Shown here: positions 55,191-64,000 of the stretch, one piece after another
Layout of the letters: each line of letters opens with the position of its first letter
Numbering within the stretch: position 1 is the first letter of the stretch
From: Nitrosomonadales bacterium
GTDB taxonomy: Bacteria; Pseudomonadota; Gammaproteobacteria; Burkholderiales; Gallionellaceae
Assembly (NCBI GenBank): GCA_016223025.1
Contig: JACRPU010000010.1
Coordinates: forward strand, 1 to 64,000
Direction: 5' to 3'
DNA: 64,000 bases
The notes under the pieces: generated by a model
The model's database searches: none
What the model was told of the DNA's origin: nothing
The model's input: the letters and a program-made list of their open reading frames with translations, nothing else
Position numbers and translations under genes: made by a program

Positions 55191-55998
55191 TCACCCATCG
55201 CCTGCCGACCGCGCGCTTTCCAGCAAGGTGCGATCACGCTCCAGTTCGGCGCGCAATTCCTCTTCCGTCGGCAACACCAGGCGGTATTTGCTGGCAAACA
55301 ACTGCTCGTTCTCATGCAGCACGGAATAGCGCACCACCGAAGCATCCTTGGTCGCGCACAGAATGATGCCTACCGTCGGGTTGTCTTCCGGGCCGCGCTT
55401 CAAGTCGTCGTACATGCGCACATACATGTCCATTTGCCCGACATCCTGGATCGCGCACCAGTTCGCGCGGCGAAGACAGCGCACTGGTATTTGCCAACGC
55501 CTCTGCCTCAACAGGCGCACGATCCCGGCTGACGAGCAGACGCTCGTAGTACAGCGTACCGATCTGCCGCTCCAATGCCCGCGAACTCCAGCTCTGCGCA
55601 GCCGTTTCATCCATGTACCAACTACGAGCCTGCGCATCCTCCACGCGCAGCAAAGTGCGGTAATGCGTCCAGCTCAATTCGTGACGCAGTGCGTCACGAA
55701 TTGGAAATGCTGTGTAAAACAACCGCATGTAGCGCAAGTTAGATGCATCGAAACCCCGTCCGAATCCCGCAGTCAACAATTCCGCCAGACGTGGCAATAG
55801 CCGCTTGCCATATTCCGCGCGCGCGGCCCCGCCCTGCTCGAACTCCACAATATGCCGCCCGATCTCCCAGCAAGTGCGCACCTGAATCGCATCCACCGCC
55901 CGCAAGGCGCGACCGCGCGCATCGCGGATGAAATCGCGGAGCTGCCCAACCAGAGTTTGCAGCGGCGGGTCGTTTTGATTGAATGGAAGGTCACTCAT
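55191..55998 (-). pseudogene. DUF1016 (YhcG-like) PDDEXK nuclease, frameshifted with core deleted
   Basis: The N-terminal part is intact (SDLPFNQNDPPLQTLVGQLRDFI... RALERQIGTLYYERLL... SSPRELVRDP, from 55998) and is the conserved DUF1016 N-terminal domain. At the point where the nuclease core should begin (the FVFYHR...LIDLK region), the sequence jumps to DVGQMDMYVRMYDDLKRG...PTVGIILCATKDASVVRYS... FASKYRLVLPTEEELRAELERDRTLLE, the family's C-terminal part, in a different frame. So about 100 residues with the catalytic residues are missing and the frame is broken. It starts nine bases after the type III res gene and was probably part of the same defence operon. Confidence 0.8.
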
Positions 55999-56007
55999 TG
56001 TTATGGG

Positions 56008-58707
56008 CTAACATTGCACCGCCGGTTTGGATGCCCGCAGCCATTCCCGCACCGGCATTAAATCATCCCAATCCACAGTCGCACCAAGGCTGCCATCGTC
56101 TTTCACGACGCGCAGCCGGCTCTGATCCCTGGTGAGAAACAACACCTTTCCGTAATACTTGGGAATACGCCGCGCCTTGCGCGAAGCGTCCTTCGTACTT
56201 TCTTTGGTTTCGATCAACCGTATCATGGACTCATCGTTTGGCAGGTGAGACAGGCAGACCACAAAATCCGGGTGGAAATAATTCTGATGTTCGCCCCGCA
56301 CCAGCCGAACGGCGTAAGGCTTGCGATCCGGGTTGCGGTGCCACCATTCCACAAAATCAGCACGATCCAGCGCCTTGGCAAACTCGCGCTCTTCACCGTT
56401 CAGCTTGAGCAAGCTGTCGTATTTCCCGATGCTCAATGCACTGCCTGCCAGCGTCATCTGGCGGTCAGCCAGCCATTCGCGCTCATCCAGCACCAGCAAG
56501 GTTTCTATCTTCGCCAAATCGTCTTCCGACGGCGGCAGCACCCCGTAAATATTTTTGTGTGACGCTGCCAGACTCAACGCGACCGGAAACACCATCAAAT
56601 CCGGCAACGGCGCCGCATCTTCCAGCGTGGTAAATTCGGCAATGAGGCTTTGCATCAATTCCGCAATACTCTGTGCCTCGCGGCGGATCACCCAATGCGC
56701 GGCATCGCGCGCATAGCGCTTTAACTCAGCCTCATGGGGGCGTGTTTCTTCGTCGAGATGCTCAAACTCTTCCTCGATCAATCCACGCAAACGGCTCGCC
56801 AGCACCTCGACGATAATGCGCACGTCTTCGTCCTCCACCTGCTGCAAGTTGTGCAGGATACCGATCGCTTCGCGCGCCAGCGCGCTGCGGTCGGTAATCA
56901 TCAGCACTTCTTCCTCATGGCGTACACCCTTGGTCAACTCGGTGTGAACCTCTTTTTCCTTGAGTCTGTTCAACGCCGCGCGCACCGCATTCCGCTTTAA
57001 CTCGTCAGATATTGGCAAGCGCATCGCCACCGCCTCCGACACCTTGTTCATGTCCTGCATCACTGGGCGCTGCTCACGCTTGAGCGCGCGCGGCAAGTTG
57101 CGGATATTTGAATGAAGGGGGTAAGCGCGTATGCTTTTTGTACTTAACAGTTCAAGCAACTCGGCCTCGGAGCGTGGTGCCTCATACTTGCGCAAGGGAA
57201 CGTTTGCCGCCGGCATACGGATTGGCTCATCGAGCCCATAGCCATCATCTGCATTACCCGACACGGGTAAATTTCCGAACAGATTCTGCTGCGGCCCCGA
57301 GGATGCATGAGGGGGAAACTCATGCTCCTGGAAATCGAATGATGCCTTGCTCTCCGGCAAAGGCAGCCCATAGTCCAACGGTGGCTGATTGGTTTCGCGG
57401 TTGGTGTAGACCAGCGCGCCGGAATTGGTCTGTCGCACCAGCAGCTTTTCCGTTTGTCCTTCCAGTTGGCTTTTCACCGCGCTGCTGGCTTGCACTGCCG
57501 ACTCGAAGCCACCCTGCGCCTCCGCATCTGCCAGATAAACATAGGCGGTATTCAGGTCTGGAGGGATCGGCATCGGCTTGGGGAATGCCTCGCGAATCGG
57601 GCGCGCCACGCGCATCACTCGCCCGATAAACTGCATCGCGAAATCCGCATCGTTCACCGGCTTGGTCGAGGCCAGCACAAACGCGCGCGGCGCATCGAAC
57701 CCCGTGCCCGCCGACTGTTTGAAGATCAGCACTTCCTTGCTGCTGTCGTTGGCAATCGCCGCCATCAGCACCGGATCGGGATCGTCCGAAGAATGCTTGC
57801 CGATCAGCGCCGGATGCACCCCGCACAGATTGATTAAAGCCTGCTCTGCTTCTTCCACCGTCTTGTCGCCATTCGCCACCTGCACCAGCAGTAATGGCGT
57901 CAACGGCACACCCGCTGCCTGCAACTGTTTCTTGAGGCGCTGCGAGCGTTTCCATGCTTGGCGTAATACGGTTTGCTTCAAGTCCGCCACCGTCTGCACG
58001 CTCTGACGCAAGTCGTACACCACCGCCTCGATATAGCGTTTATTCAGCCGCGCATTCACCACCTCGTCGCGGCTGGCGGCAAAATTCTCGTAAGCACTCT
58101 TGCCTGCCGCGTTCAAAAACTCCAGCAGCCGTTCATCCTTCGGCGTTGCTGTCGCCATGATTAAAAAATCCGCATTCAGCCAGTGTGCAAATTTGCCAAA
58201 CTCCGTAGTCTTGTCCAATCCGATGTGCGCCTCGTCCACCACCAGCCCGATAGACAGCTCCTGCGCTTTTGCCCGCGCGACAAACTCCGCCAGCGTGCGC
58301 GTGTCGTCATCGGCATTCGAGTTATAGCCCGTCTTGCGGTCGGTTGCTTTTGCCACGCCTTGCGCGGTGGAGAGCAACACCATGCCGGGGCGCGCATCCT
58401 GATTGCGTCCGCGCGCCAACATCACCGGAATCAACCCGGCACAATTCGCCGCCAGCGCATCCTCGGTCTGCTGCACCAGATTCACGAACGGCACGAACCA
58501 CAGCCACAGCGTGGGACGCGCCGCGCTCACCGCTTCCAGCACACGCGAAATGATGAAGGTCTTGCCCGACCCCGTCGGCGCGCGCAGCAAACAGGGCGGC
58601 GCGGCATCGCGCAACAGCGCGCGCGTCATGCCTTCCACAAGCGCGCCTTGAAACGCCTCAGGCTCGATGGCCGCCGACTGCGCTGCGATGATGTCGCGTG
58701 TGGTCAT
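56008..58707 (-). CDS. res: Type III restriction enzyme, Res subunit
   Basis: 899 residues. ATP-dependent helicase and nuclease subunit. Helicase motifs: I APTGSGKTF (about 44-52), II VVDEAHIG, III MATATPK, VI QFIGRVMRVARP. A C-terminal PD-(D/E)xK nuclease is suggested by HPDFVVCL followed by RLIETKES near residue 835. It cuts DNA between head-to-head unmodified sites when complexed with Mod. It is transcribed after mod, separated by 160 bases with an inverted repeat. Reading frame intact, so the restriction function may be alive. Confidence 0.9.
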   Translation of the reverse strand: MTTRDIIAAQSAAIEPEAFQGALVEGMTRALLRDAAPPCLLRAPTGSGKTFIISRVLEAVSAARPTLWLWFVPFVNLVQQTEDALAANCAGLIPVMLARGRNQDARPGMVLLSTAQGVAKATDRKTGYNSNADDDTRTLAEFVARAKAQELSIGLVVDEAHIGLDKTTEFGKFAHWLNADFLIMATATPKDERLLEFLNAAGKSAYENFAASRDEVVNARLNKRYIEAVVYDLRQSVQTVADLKQTVLRQAWKRSQRLKKQLQAAGVPLTPLLLVQVANGDKTVEEAEQALINLCGVHPALIGKHSSDDPDPVLMAAIANDSSKEVLIFKQSAGTGFDAPRAFVLASTKPVNDADFAMQFIGRVMRVARPIREAFPKPMPIPPDLNTAYVYLADAEAQGGFESAVQASSAVKSQLEGQTEKLLVRQTNSGALVYTNRETNQPPLDYGLPLPESKASFDFQEHEFPPHASSGPQQNLFGNLPVSGNADDGYGLDEPIRMPAANVPLRKYEAPRSEAELLELLSTKSIRAYPLHSNIRNLPRALKREQRPVMQDMNKVSEAVAMRLPISDELKRNAVRAALNRLKEKEVHTELTKGVRHEEEVLMITDRSALAREAIGILHNLQQVEDEDVRIIVEVLASRLRGLIEEEFEHLDEETRPHEAELKRYARDAAHWVIRREAQSIAELMQSLIAEFTTLEDAAPLPDLMVFPVALSLAASHKNIYGVLPPSEDDLAKIETLLVLDEREWLADRQMTLAGSALSIGKYDSLLKLNGEEREFAKALDRADFVEWWHRNPDRKPYAVRLVRGEHQNYFHPDFVVCLSHLPNDESMIRLIETKESTKDASRKARRIPKYYGKVLFLTRDQSRLRVVKDDGSLGATVDWDDLMPVREWLRASKPAVQC

Positions 58708-58731
58708 GATGCAAGTTCCGCGTTGTTATCG

Positions 58732-58860
58732 TTCCCACGCTCCGCGTGGGAATGCCGCCCGTGACGCACCGCGTCGCGACAAACGTGTACTACGTCCAAT
58801 CCAGAAATCACCGCAGAGCGGTTCTGGATGCATTCCCACGCGGAGCGTGGGAACGATGAG
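58732..58860. repeat. Inverted pair of GTTCCCACGCTCCGCGTGGGAA palindromes
   Basis: TCGTTCCCACGCTCCGCGTG continues to GGAATGC at 58732-58756 and returns in inverted form near 58830-58858. Each copy is itself a hairpin. It fills most of the gap between mod and res, so within the operon message it would form a strong secondary structure. Confidence 0.75.
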
Positions 58861-58867
58861 AAACCGC

Positions 58868-60886
58868 TCATATCGCACTCCCTCTTTGCCCGCTCAACAA
58901 CGCATCCATCAAGCTATAGCAATTCGCCTCCACCCCGCGCGCGGCAAGCTGTTCGCTCAATGTTTTAGGGCGAGTGGAATATATTGCCAGCCTGGCCACA
59001 CCATGCCGTTGCGGCCAGGCGGCGAGAATTTCTATCGAAGCATCGTTGACCTCGTTGCACACCAGCAACTCGCAATCTTCCACCCGCCCGAGGCGCTGCA
59101 CCGCGCCCTCCGATGCGGCGCACACTACGCCCAAGCGCTTCAACGCCAGCAATTGAAACGCATGAGCCGCATCAATTTCAAAATGCGCGTCGGCGGCTTC
59201 CACCTTATCCAGTTGCAGGTAGGCGAATTCGCCGCCCTGCTCCGGCGTGTAACCCGCACGGCCAGAGTAGCCCTTGATAACGCGGCGCATCCGTTCCGCG
59301 CACACATCGCGGCACAGATTCTTGTCCGGCTCCTTGGTGTTGGCCTCGGTGCTGGAACACAGGATGAAACGGCGCTGCCCGCCATCTTCGGCATTCAGCT
59401 CCAGCACCGCTTGCCCGGTGGTGCCGGAACCGGCGAAGAAATCTAATACGATGTCATTGGGCTGGGTAGCTTGGCGTAGTAATTCTCTAATCAGGGTCGG
59501 AGGCTTTGGATATTGGAAAACCTTTGATCCGAGTACCTCTTGAATGACTTCCGTGCCCTCACCCGCCTGAGGTGATCGCATAACAACAAAGTCCTCATCG
59601 TCGTAGATTTCATTGATTCGCGATATCCATGAGCTAACCGGATTGATATGACTCTGCAAATCCACCCAATGTTTCTTAAATAGTGGCCTCCCGAAACCGA
59701 CAGGTTTGCCAACCCAGAATTCAAGATCGGGAGTATCTCTCGTTAGCAATGGACGCTTGCGCTTAGGTGTAACCGGAATGTCACCGCAGTCAATTGCCGC
59801 CGTCAGTTCATCAAGTGTGTTCCAAACAACAACTCGTTCTTCTGTTGGAAACAGAATCTTTTCTCTGCGTATCCACTCCTCCATGGTTTCTGCTTGTAGC
59901 GTAGCTGCATTCTCCACTCTCGACTCTGTCGCATACGCCCAAACTCGATTTTCATCACACGGATACCATCGCCCTGTTTTGGGGTTATGGACAGGGTAGA
60001 AAAGATTTTTGCGCTGAATGCGATCAAAGGCGAGTGTTAACGGGTCCCCATTCCATGGGCCGCGCGGATCATTGTCCGGGTTCTTATATTTTTTTTGTGT
60101 CTTCTCTCGCCCATTAAACGCAAAGGCTTCGCGCGCATAGACCAAAATATGTTCATGAACATCACTAAAATTTCTGCCTTTTGCACTCGTTGTATCTCGT
60201 GTTCTCCAGACTTGACTACCAACCCGCATCCCCGGAAACACTTCGTCCATCAGCAGCTCCAGCCGCGCGCGGTTTTCGTCGTTGATGGACACCAGGATCA
60301 CGCCTTCCGGCGTGAGCAGGTCGCGGGCGAGGGCGAGCCGCCGATACAAAAATTCCAGCCACTGCGAGTGCCGCCAGCGGTCATTCGCGCCGACATAGTG
60401 ATCGTTATAGACCCAGTCCTTGTTGCCGGTGTTGTATGGCGGGTCGATGTAGATGACGCGGATTTTTCCGGCGTGGGTGGCGCGCAGCAGGCGCAGGGAA
60501 TCGTAGTTGTCGCCTTCGATGATGAGGTTGCGGTGGGTGAAACCACCTTCTCCCCCAGCCCCTCTCCCGCCTGCGGGCGAGGGGAGTGTGTAGGTTGGGT
60601 TAGCGGGGTCATCGCGTAACCCAACATTGCCATGAGCCGGAGCGCCGCTTGTCGGGTTACGCCCTGATGGGCTAACCCGACCTACATTGGTGCAACTCCA
60701 TTCTTCCACCAGACGCGGCAGCACCAGATCGGCATTCAGCGCCGCATCGCGTTCGATGGCGCTCGCTTCCCAATACAGCCCCAGCTTTTGCTTGGTGAGA
60801 TGCTCCACCAGCAGGCGGCGCAGTTGCTGCTCGTTCAGGTGTTCGAGTTGGGCAAGCAGGTTGGCGGCGCGGGGAGAATCGGTCAT
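58868..60886 (-). CDS. mod: Type III DNA adenine methyltransferase, Mod subunit, with in-frame repeat cluster
   Basis: 672 residues. N6-adenine methyltransferase of the beta class: catalytic DPPYNTGNKDWVYND (about 148-162) precedes the SAM motif DFFAGSGTTGQAVL. It provides site recognition for Res. Residues about 66-116 (CTNVGRVSPSGRNPTSGAPA..., up to GGFTH) do not belong to the family: they are encoded by three dispersed palindromes (60549-60686), and the normal text resumes at HRNLIIEGDNYDSLRLL. Frame is kept. The insertion lies before the catalytic motif and may be tolerated as a loop. The recognition site cannot be read from the sequence. First gene of the mod-res-DUF1016 operon. Confidence 0.92.
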   Translation of the reverse strand: MTDSPRAANLLAQLEHLNEQQLRRLLVEHLTKQKLGLYWEASAIERDAALNADLVLPRLVEEWSCTNVGRVSPSGRNPTSGAPAHGNVGLRDDPANPTYTLPSPAGGRGAGGEGGFTHRNLIIEGDNYDSLRLLRATHAGKIRVIYIDPPYNTGNKDWVYNDHYVGANDRWRHSQWLEFLYRRLALARDLLTPEGVILVSINDENRARLELLMDEVFPGMRVGSQVWRTRDTTSAKGRNFSDVHEHILVYAREAFAFNGREKTQKKYKNPDNDPRGPWNGDPLTLAFDRIQRKNLFYPVHNPKTGRWYPCDENRVWAYATESRVENAATLQAETMEEWIRREKILFPTEERVVVWNTLDELTAAIDCGDIPVTPKRKRPLLTRDTPDLEFWVGKPVGFGRPLFKKHWVDLQSHINPVSSWISRINEIYDDEDFVVMRSPQAGEGTEVIQEVLGSKVFQYPKPPTLIRELLRQATQPNDIVLDFFAGSGTTGQAVLELNAEDGGQRRFILCSSTEANTKEPDKNLCRDVCAERMRRVIKGYSGRAGYTPEQGGEFAYLQLDKVEAADAHFEIDAAHAFQLLALKRLGVVCAASEGAVQRLGRVEDCELLVCNEVNDASIEILAAWPQRHGVARLAIYSTRPKTLSEQLAARGVEANCYSLMDALLSGQRGSAI
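60549..60686. repeat. Cluster of three dispersed palindromes inside mod
   Basis: (a) CCCCTCTCCCGCCTGCGGGC with GAGGGGA (60558-60586); (b) GTAGGTTGGGTTAGCG ... CGCGTAACCCAACA (60590-60626); (c) the inverted relative of b, GTCGGGTTACGCC ... GGCTAACCCGACCTAC (60651-60686). b and c together form a large inverted repeat. All are read through in frame by mod. Confidence 0.8.
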
Positions 60887-60941
60887 GTTTGTGCGTAGTT
60901 ATATGGCATCGCCGTCGGCATGTTTCCCTACAGCGAAACCA

Positions 60942-61643
60942 TCACGCCCGCCCCTCGATGTCTCTGGAAATGTTTTGCAATGCCCGCAGCGGATCAGCCG
61001 CGCGGGTGATCGGGCGGCCTATCACGAGATAGCTGGAACCCGCTTCCAGTGCGGCGCGCGGCGTCATGATCCGCGACTGGTCGTCTGCCGCAGCATCTGC
61101 CGGACGGATGCCGGGCGTGACCAGGCAGAATTCGTTTCCACATTCGCGGCGCAGCAGGGCCGCTTCCTGCGCGGAGCACACCGCACCGTCCAGCCCGCTG
61201 GCGCGCGCCAGTGCGGCCAGGCGCAGCACCAACCCGGCAGGCGCGGCGGCGATGCCAATCTCGGCCAAATCCTCCTGCGCCATGCTGGTGAGCACGGTCA
61301 CGGCGATCAGCATGGGAGGGCGCTCCGCCTGCGCCACTGCCTCGCGCGCCGCTTCCATCATTTTGCGCCCGCCCAGCGCATGCACGTTCACCATCCACAC
61401 ACCCAATGCGGCGGCGGCCTTGCAGGCCTGCGCCGCAGTGTTGGGGATGTCGTGGAATTTCAGGTCGAGAAAAATCTCGAACCCGCGCCGCATGAGCTGC
61501 TCCACCAGTTGCGGCCCTTCCGCCGTAAACAGCTCCTTGCCCACCTTGAGGCGGCACAGCGCGGGTTCCAGCCGCGCCACCAGATCCAGCGCGGGCGCGG
61601 CTTGCGGGTAATCGAGCGCGACGATGATTTTCGGGTCGGTCAT
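60942..61643 (-). CDS. pyrF: Orotidine 5'-phosphate decarboxylase
   Basis: Last step of UMP synthesis. 233 residues, normal. Catalytic signature [10 protein letters not shown] with the key Asp/Lys, start [13 protein letters not shown], and the phosphate-binding VTPGIRP and [12 protein letters not shown]. The frame is open far upstream through lapB, but the ATG at 61643 overlaps the lapB stop (ATGA), as in other proteobacteria. End of the rpsA-ihfB-lapA-lapB-pyrF cluster. Confidence 0.97.
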   Translation of the reverse strand: MTDPKIIVALDYPQAAPALDLVARLEPALCRLKVGKELFTAEGPQLVEQLMRRGFEIFLDLKFHDIPNTAAQACKAAAALGVWMVNVHALGGRKMMEAAREAVAQAERPPMLIAVTVLTSMAQEDLAEIGIAAAPAGLVLRLAALARASGLDGAVCSAQEAALLRRECGNEFCLVTPGIRPADAAADDQSRIMTPRAALEAGSSYLVIGRPITRAADPLRALQNISRDIEGRA

Positions 61644-62815
61644 ACGGTCAATCCGTTTTCTTCGCTGCGTCGCGGCGAATAGGTCTCCCATCCGTGGCAG
61701 GCCGGGCAATGCCAGTAAAACTGGCGGGCCTTGAAACCGCAATTGGTGCAGCGGTACATCGCCAGCGGGCGCGTGCGCTGATGCACCAGATTCTTCACCA
61801 TTTCCACGTCGGCGCGGCGGTCGTCGGGTATATCCAGCAGGCGCGCTTCCAGCAGTTTGTCCAGCCCGAGCAGGGTCGGGTTGCGCTGCAATTCGTCGCG
61901 CACCAGCTTGTATGCCGCTTCCGCGCCATCGCGGTGCAGGATGGCGTAAAACAGCACGTTCATCAAATCCAGCGAGGGGTAGCGGGCGAGGTATCCTTGC
62001 AGCGCGGCGATGCCCGCTTCGGTGCGGTCGCTCTGGCGGCAGGCTTCCAGCAGGCGTTCCGCCACCAGCGGGAGATACTGCGCATCCTGCTGCTCGATGC
62101 GCTTCCATGTCTCGATGGCATCCGCGTAGTTGTGAGCCGCATATTCGATATCCCCCAGCATCATGCTGGCGCGCACCGCGTGGGGGTTCCTGACCAGAGC
62201 CTGCTTCAAGTGGGTGCGCGCCGTGTCCACACGCTTGTGCGGCAGTTCGGCGGCGGCCAGCTCGCAGTAGAAGAAGGCCGCTTCCTTGTCGTGCGGCTGG
62301 CCGGAAATCGCAGCCAGACGCTGCGTCACGTCAATCGCCTTGAGCCAGTCCTTTTCCTTCTGGTACAGCTCCAGCAGAAAGTCCAGCGATGGCTTGGCGT
62401 ATTGCGTGTCCTGCAAATCCTGGAACAGCGCCTCGGCGCGGTCCAGTATGCCCGCCTTGAGATAATCCTGCGCCAGCTCGAACAACGCCTGCTGCCGTTT
62501 GTCTTCTTCCAGGTCGGCGCGCTCGACCAGGTTCAGGTGCATGCGCAGGGCGCGGTCCACTTCGCCCCGGCGGCGGAACAGGCTGCCCAGCGCGAAGTGC
62601 AGCTCGATCGTCTGCGGGTCAACCTTGACCACCTCGATGAATGCCTCGATGGCCTTATCCTGCTGCTCGTTGAGCAGGAAGTTGAGCCCCTGAAAGTAGG
62701 AGCGCGGCAGGGCGCTGGATTCGGACAGCAACTGCTTGATGTCTATGCGCGCCGCCAGCCACCCCATGCCGAAAAACAGCGGGAAGACCAGCAACATCCA
62801 CGGTTCGAATTCCAT
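61640..62815 (-). CDS. lapB: LapB (YciM), regulator of LPS synthesis
   Basis: 391 residues. Inner-membrane protein that couples FtsH-dependent LpxC degradation to LPS assembly. One N-terminal membrane helix ([20 protein letters not shown]), about nine TPR units (40-350; for example [31 protein letters not shown]) and a C-terminal rubredoxin-like zinc/iron knuckle [11 protein letters not shown]...[12 protein letters not shown]. All four metal Cys are present. Follows lapA, overlaps pyrF by four bases. Confidence 0.95.
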   Translation of the reverse strand: MEFEPWMLLVFPLFFGMGWLAARIDIKQLLSESSALPRSYFQGLNFLLNEQQDKAIEAFIEVVKVDPQTIELHFALGSLFRRRGEVDRALRMHLNLVERADLEEDKRQQALFELAQDYLKAGILDRAEALFQDLQDTQYAKPSLDFLLELYQKEKDWLKAIDVTQRLAAISGQPHDKEAAFFYCELAAAELPHKRVDTARTHLKQALVRNPHAVRASMMLGDIEYAAHNYADAIETWKRIEQQDAQYLPLVAERLLEACRQSDRTEAGIAALQGYLARYPSLDLMNVLFYAILHRDGAEAAYKLVRDELQRNPTLLGLDKLLEARLLDIPDDRRADVEMVKNLVHQRTRPLAMYRCTNCGFKARQFYWHCPACHGWETYSPRRSEENGLTV

Positions 62816-62825
62816 ACCGGTTCAA

Positions 62826-63122
62826 TCAGGAAGGCTGAATGGGCATCTGCTGCGTTTCGCCGACGCCCGCGAGTTTGTTTTTCAGGCGCAGGTCGCGCTT
62901 GAGCGCGGCAATTTCCCTGCGCTGCCGGAAAATGTTACCCAGCAAGGCAAGTATGCCAACGCCCATCCCCGCAGCAAAAAAAAGCAGCATGACAACCACC
63001 AGCGAAGCATGCCATTCGGAACCGAAGAAATAGCGCACCACCACGGGCTGGTCATTCTTCAGCGCGAGGCCGAGCAGCATGAGAAACAGGGCGGCGCGCA
63101 ACAGCCAAATCAGGTAGGGCAT
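62826..63122 (-). CDS. lapA: LapA (YciS, DUF1049) membrane protein
   Basis: 98 residues with two membrane helices (IWLLRAALFLMLLGLAL and LVVVMLLFFAAGMGVGILALLG) and a charged cytoplasmic tail (FRQRREIAALKRDLRLKNKL). Partner of LapB in LPS assembly in E. coli. It lies ten bases before lapB and 116 bases after ihfB. Confidence 0.92.
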   Translation of the reverse strand: MPYLIWLLRAALFLMLLGLALKNDQPVVVRYFFGSEWHASLVVVMLLFFAAGMGVGILALLGNIFRQRREIAALKRDLRLKNKLAGVGETQQMPIQPS

Positions 63123-63238
63123 GGTTTATCCCGCATGAAAGCTTTCTGCAACAATAGTGCGAACAGGCAAAAAATCGGCGGCACCATCTTGCGACAGGCC
63201 GCCAATTTGCTTGCTCCAGAGCCCCGGCAAGAGCCGGC

Positions 63239-63526
63239 TCAGGACGGCGGGTAATCCACCCGTTCCCGCAACTCCTTGCCCGCCTTGAAGTGCGGCACGT
63301 GCTTGGCCGGCACCTGCACCTTGTCGCCCGATTTGGGGTTGCGCCCGGTCCGCGGCGGCCGGTAGTTCAGCGAAAAGCTGCCGAAGCCGCGAATTTCGAT
63401 GCGACCCCCGCGCGCCAGGGTTCCCGACAGGGTGTCCAGAATCACCTTGACCGCCAGTTCTGCGTCCTTGGCCAACAGTTGCTGGTGGCGCTCCGCCAGC
63501 CTGGAGATAAGATCAGAACGTGTCAT
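63239..63526 (-). CDS. ihfB: Integration host factor beta subunit
   Basis: 95 residues: [51 protein letters not shown]... with the DNA-bending beta-arm [30 protein letters not shown]. The Pro of the arm tip (RNPKSG) is present. GGAGGG before the ATG at 63526 fixes the start; the longer frame is rpsA shadow. Ten bases after rpsA, the usual order. Confidence 0.97.
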   Translation of the reverse strand: MTRSDLISRLAERHQQLLAKDAELAVKVILDTLSGTLARGGRIEIRGFGSFSLNYRPPRTGRNPKSGDKVQVPAKHVPHFKAGKELRERVDYPPS

Positions 63527-63536
63527 CGCACCCTCC

Positions 63537-64000
63537 TTACGGCGCAGCCTTGTTCGTGTCGAGCTTCGCCTTGAGCAATGCGCCCAGGTTGGTGGTTCCG
63601 GCAGCGGCGGCGGCGGTGTTATCCGCTGCGAGCCTCTGCATGGCGACCGCCTCCTCGGCCCTGTCCAGCGCCTTGACCGACAGGTTGATGCCTCGGTTCT
63701 TGCGATCAATATTGATAATCACCGCCTTCACCGCATCGCCTTCCTTGAAGTGGTTGCGGATATCCTCGACGCGGTCGACCGACACTTCCGATGCCTTGAG
63801 ATAGCCCTCGATCTCGCCGTCCAGGGTGATGGCCGCGCCTTTGGCATCAACCTGCTTGACCAGGCCGTTCACCACGCTGCCCTTGTCGTGCGTCGCGATA
63901 TAGCTGCTGAAAGGATCGCCATCCATCTGCTTGATGCCCAGCGAAATGCGCTCGCGCTCCACGTCAATCGCCAGCACCATGGCTTCGATTTCATCGCCCT
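63537..64000 (-). CDS. rpsA: 30S ribosomal protein S1 (3' part, cut by window end)
   Basis: Only the C-terminal about 154 residues are in the window; the gene continues beyond 64000. The last complete S1 RNA-binding repeat is visible ([71 protein letters not shown]) and the end of the one before it ([18 protein letters not shown]). The C-terminal tail is Ala-rich. The downstream neighbour ihfB confirms identity. Confidence 0.96.
   Translation of the reverse strand, partial: GDEIEAMVLAIDVERERISLGIKQMDGDPFSSYIATHDKGSVVNGLVKQVDAKGAAITLDGEIEGYLKASEVSVDRVEDIRNHFKEGDAVKAVIINIDRKNRGINLSVKALDRAEEAVAMQRLAADNTAAAAAGTTNLGALLKAKLDTNKAAP

Overview
The window is a gene-dense, GC-rich stretch of a bacterial chromosome. 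Gene content and order point to a betaproteobacterium: map-glnD, gltA-sdhE-sdhB, efp-earP with Arg32-type EF-P, trxA-rho, rplU-rpmA-obgE-proB, clpS-clpA, and rpsA-ihfB-lapA-lapB-pyrF. The profile and the many short palindromic repeats would fit the Nitrosomonadales/Gallionellaceae, but that level is inference. No rRNA, tRNA, CRISPR array, transposase or phage gene was seen.

Layout: 1-4.4 kb holds two overlapping c-di-GMP signalling genes. 4.7-10.3 kb holds a TlpA-like thioredoxin, NnrS, map and glnD. 10.4-16.4 kb holds a very long coiled-coil membrane protein transcribed divergently from a transmembrane Ser/Thr kinase with a TolA-like stalk, which is coupled to a BON-domain protein. 16.5-21.3 kb holds ribF, tgt, gltA, sdhE and sdhB, but sdhA is not next to sdhB. 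21.5-30 kb holds a decayed WYL regulator, a SEC-C protein and yhdP-nit-tldD. 30.4-35.7 kb holds a His-rich secreted protein, a diguanylate cyclase, an Atm1-type ABC exporter and a D-Ala-D-Ala peptidase. 36-41 kb holds proB, obgE, rpmA, rplU, rho and trxA. 41.6-45.5 kb holds two overlapping methyltransferases (one RquA-like) and an HDOD-REC-GGDEF protein. 45.5-55 kb holds gluQ, clpA, clpS, a cold-shock gene, ygfZ, efp, earP, hldD and the heptose kinase gene. 55-61 kb is a defence island: a type III restriction-modification pair plus a DUF1016 nuclease pseudogene. 61-64 kb holds pyrF, lapB, lapA, ihfB and the 3' end of rpsA.

The most unusual property is the load of short palindromic repeats. 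Several families occur more than once between genes: an element with AGGGC.C.TCTAAAAAT ends, a hairpin with a CCACCCC loop, GTGCGAAT/ATTCGCAC pairs, and others. More strikingly, such elements sit inside genes without breaking the frame. glnD carries a 159-bp element with perfect 18-bp inverted ends, gluQ carries two repeat segments, the type III mod gene carries a cluster of three, and earP may carry one. This resembles the in-frame palindromic elements described in Rickettsia and is the lead worth following.

At least four proteins here make, degrade or look built to sense c-di-GMP (PAS-GAF-degenerate GGDEF-EAL, CHASE-PAS-GGDEF, coiled-coil GGDEF, HDOD-REC-GGDEF). Several start sites were moved from the longest open frame on the basis of Shine-Dalgarno sequences, and these choices are stated in the entries.
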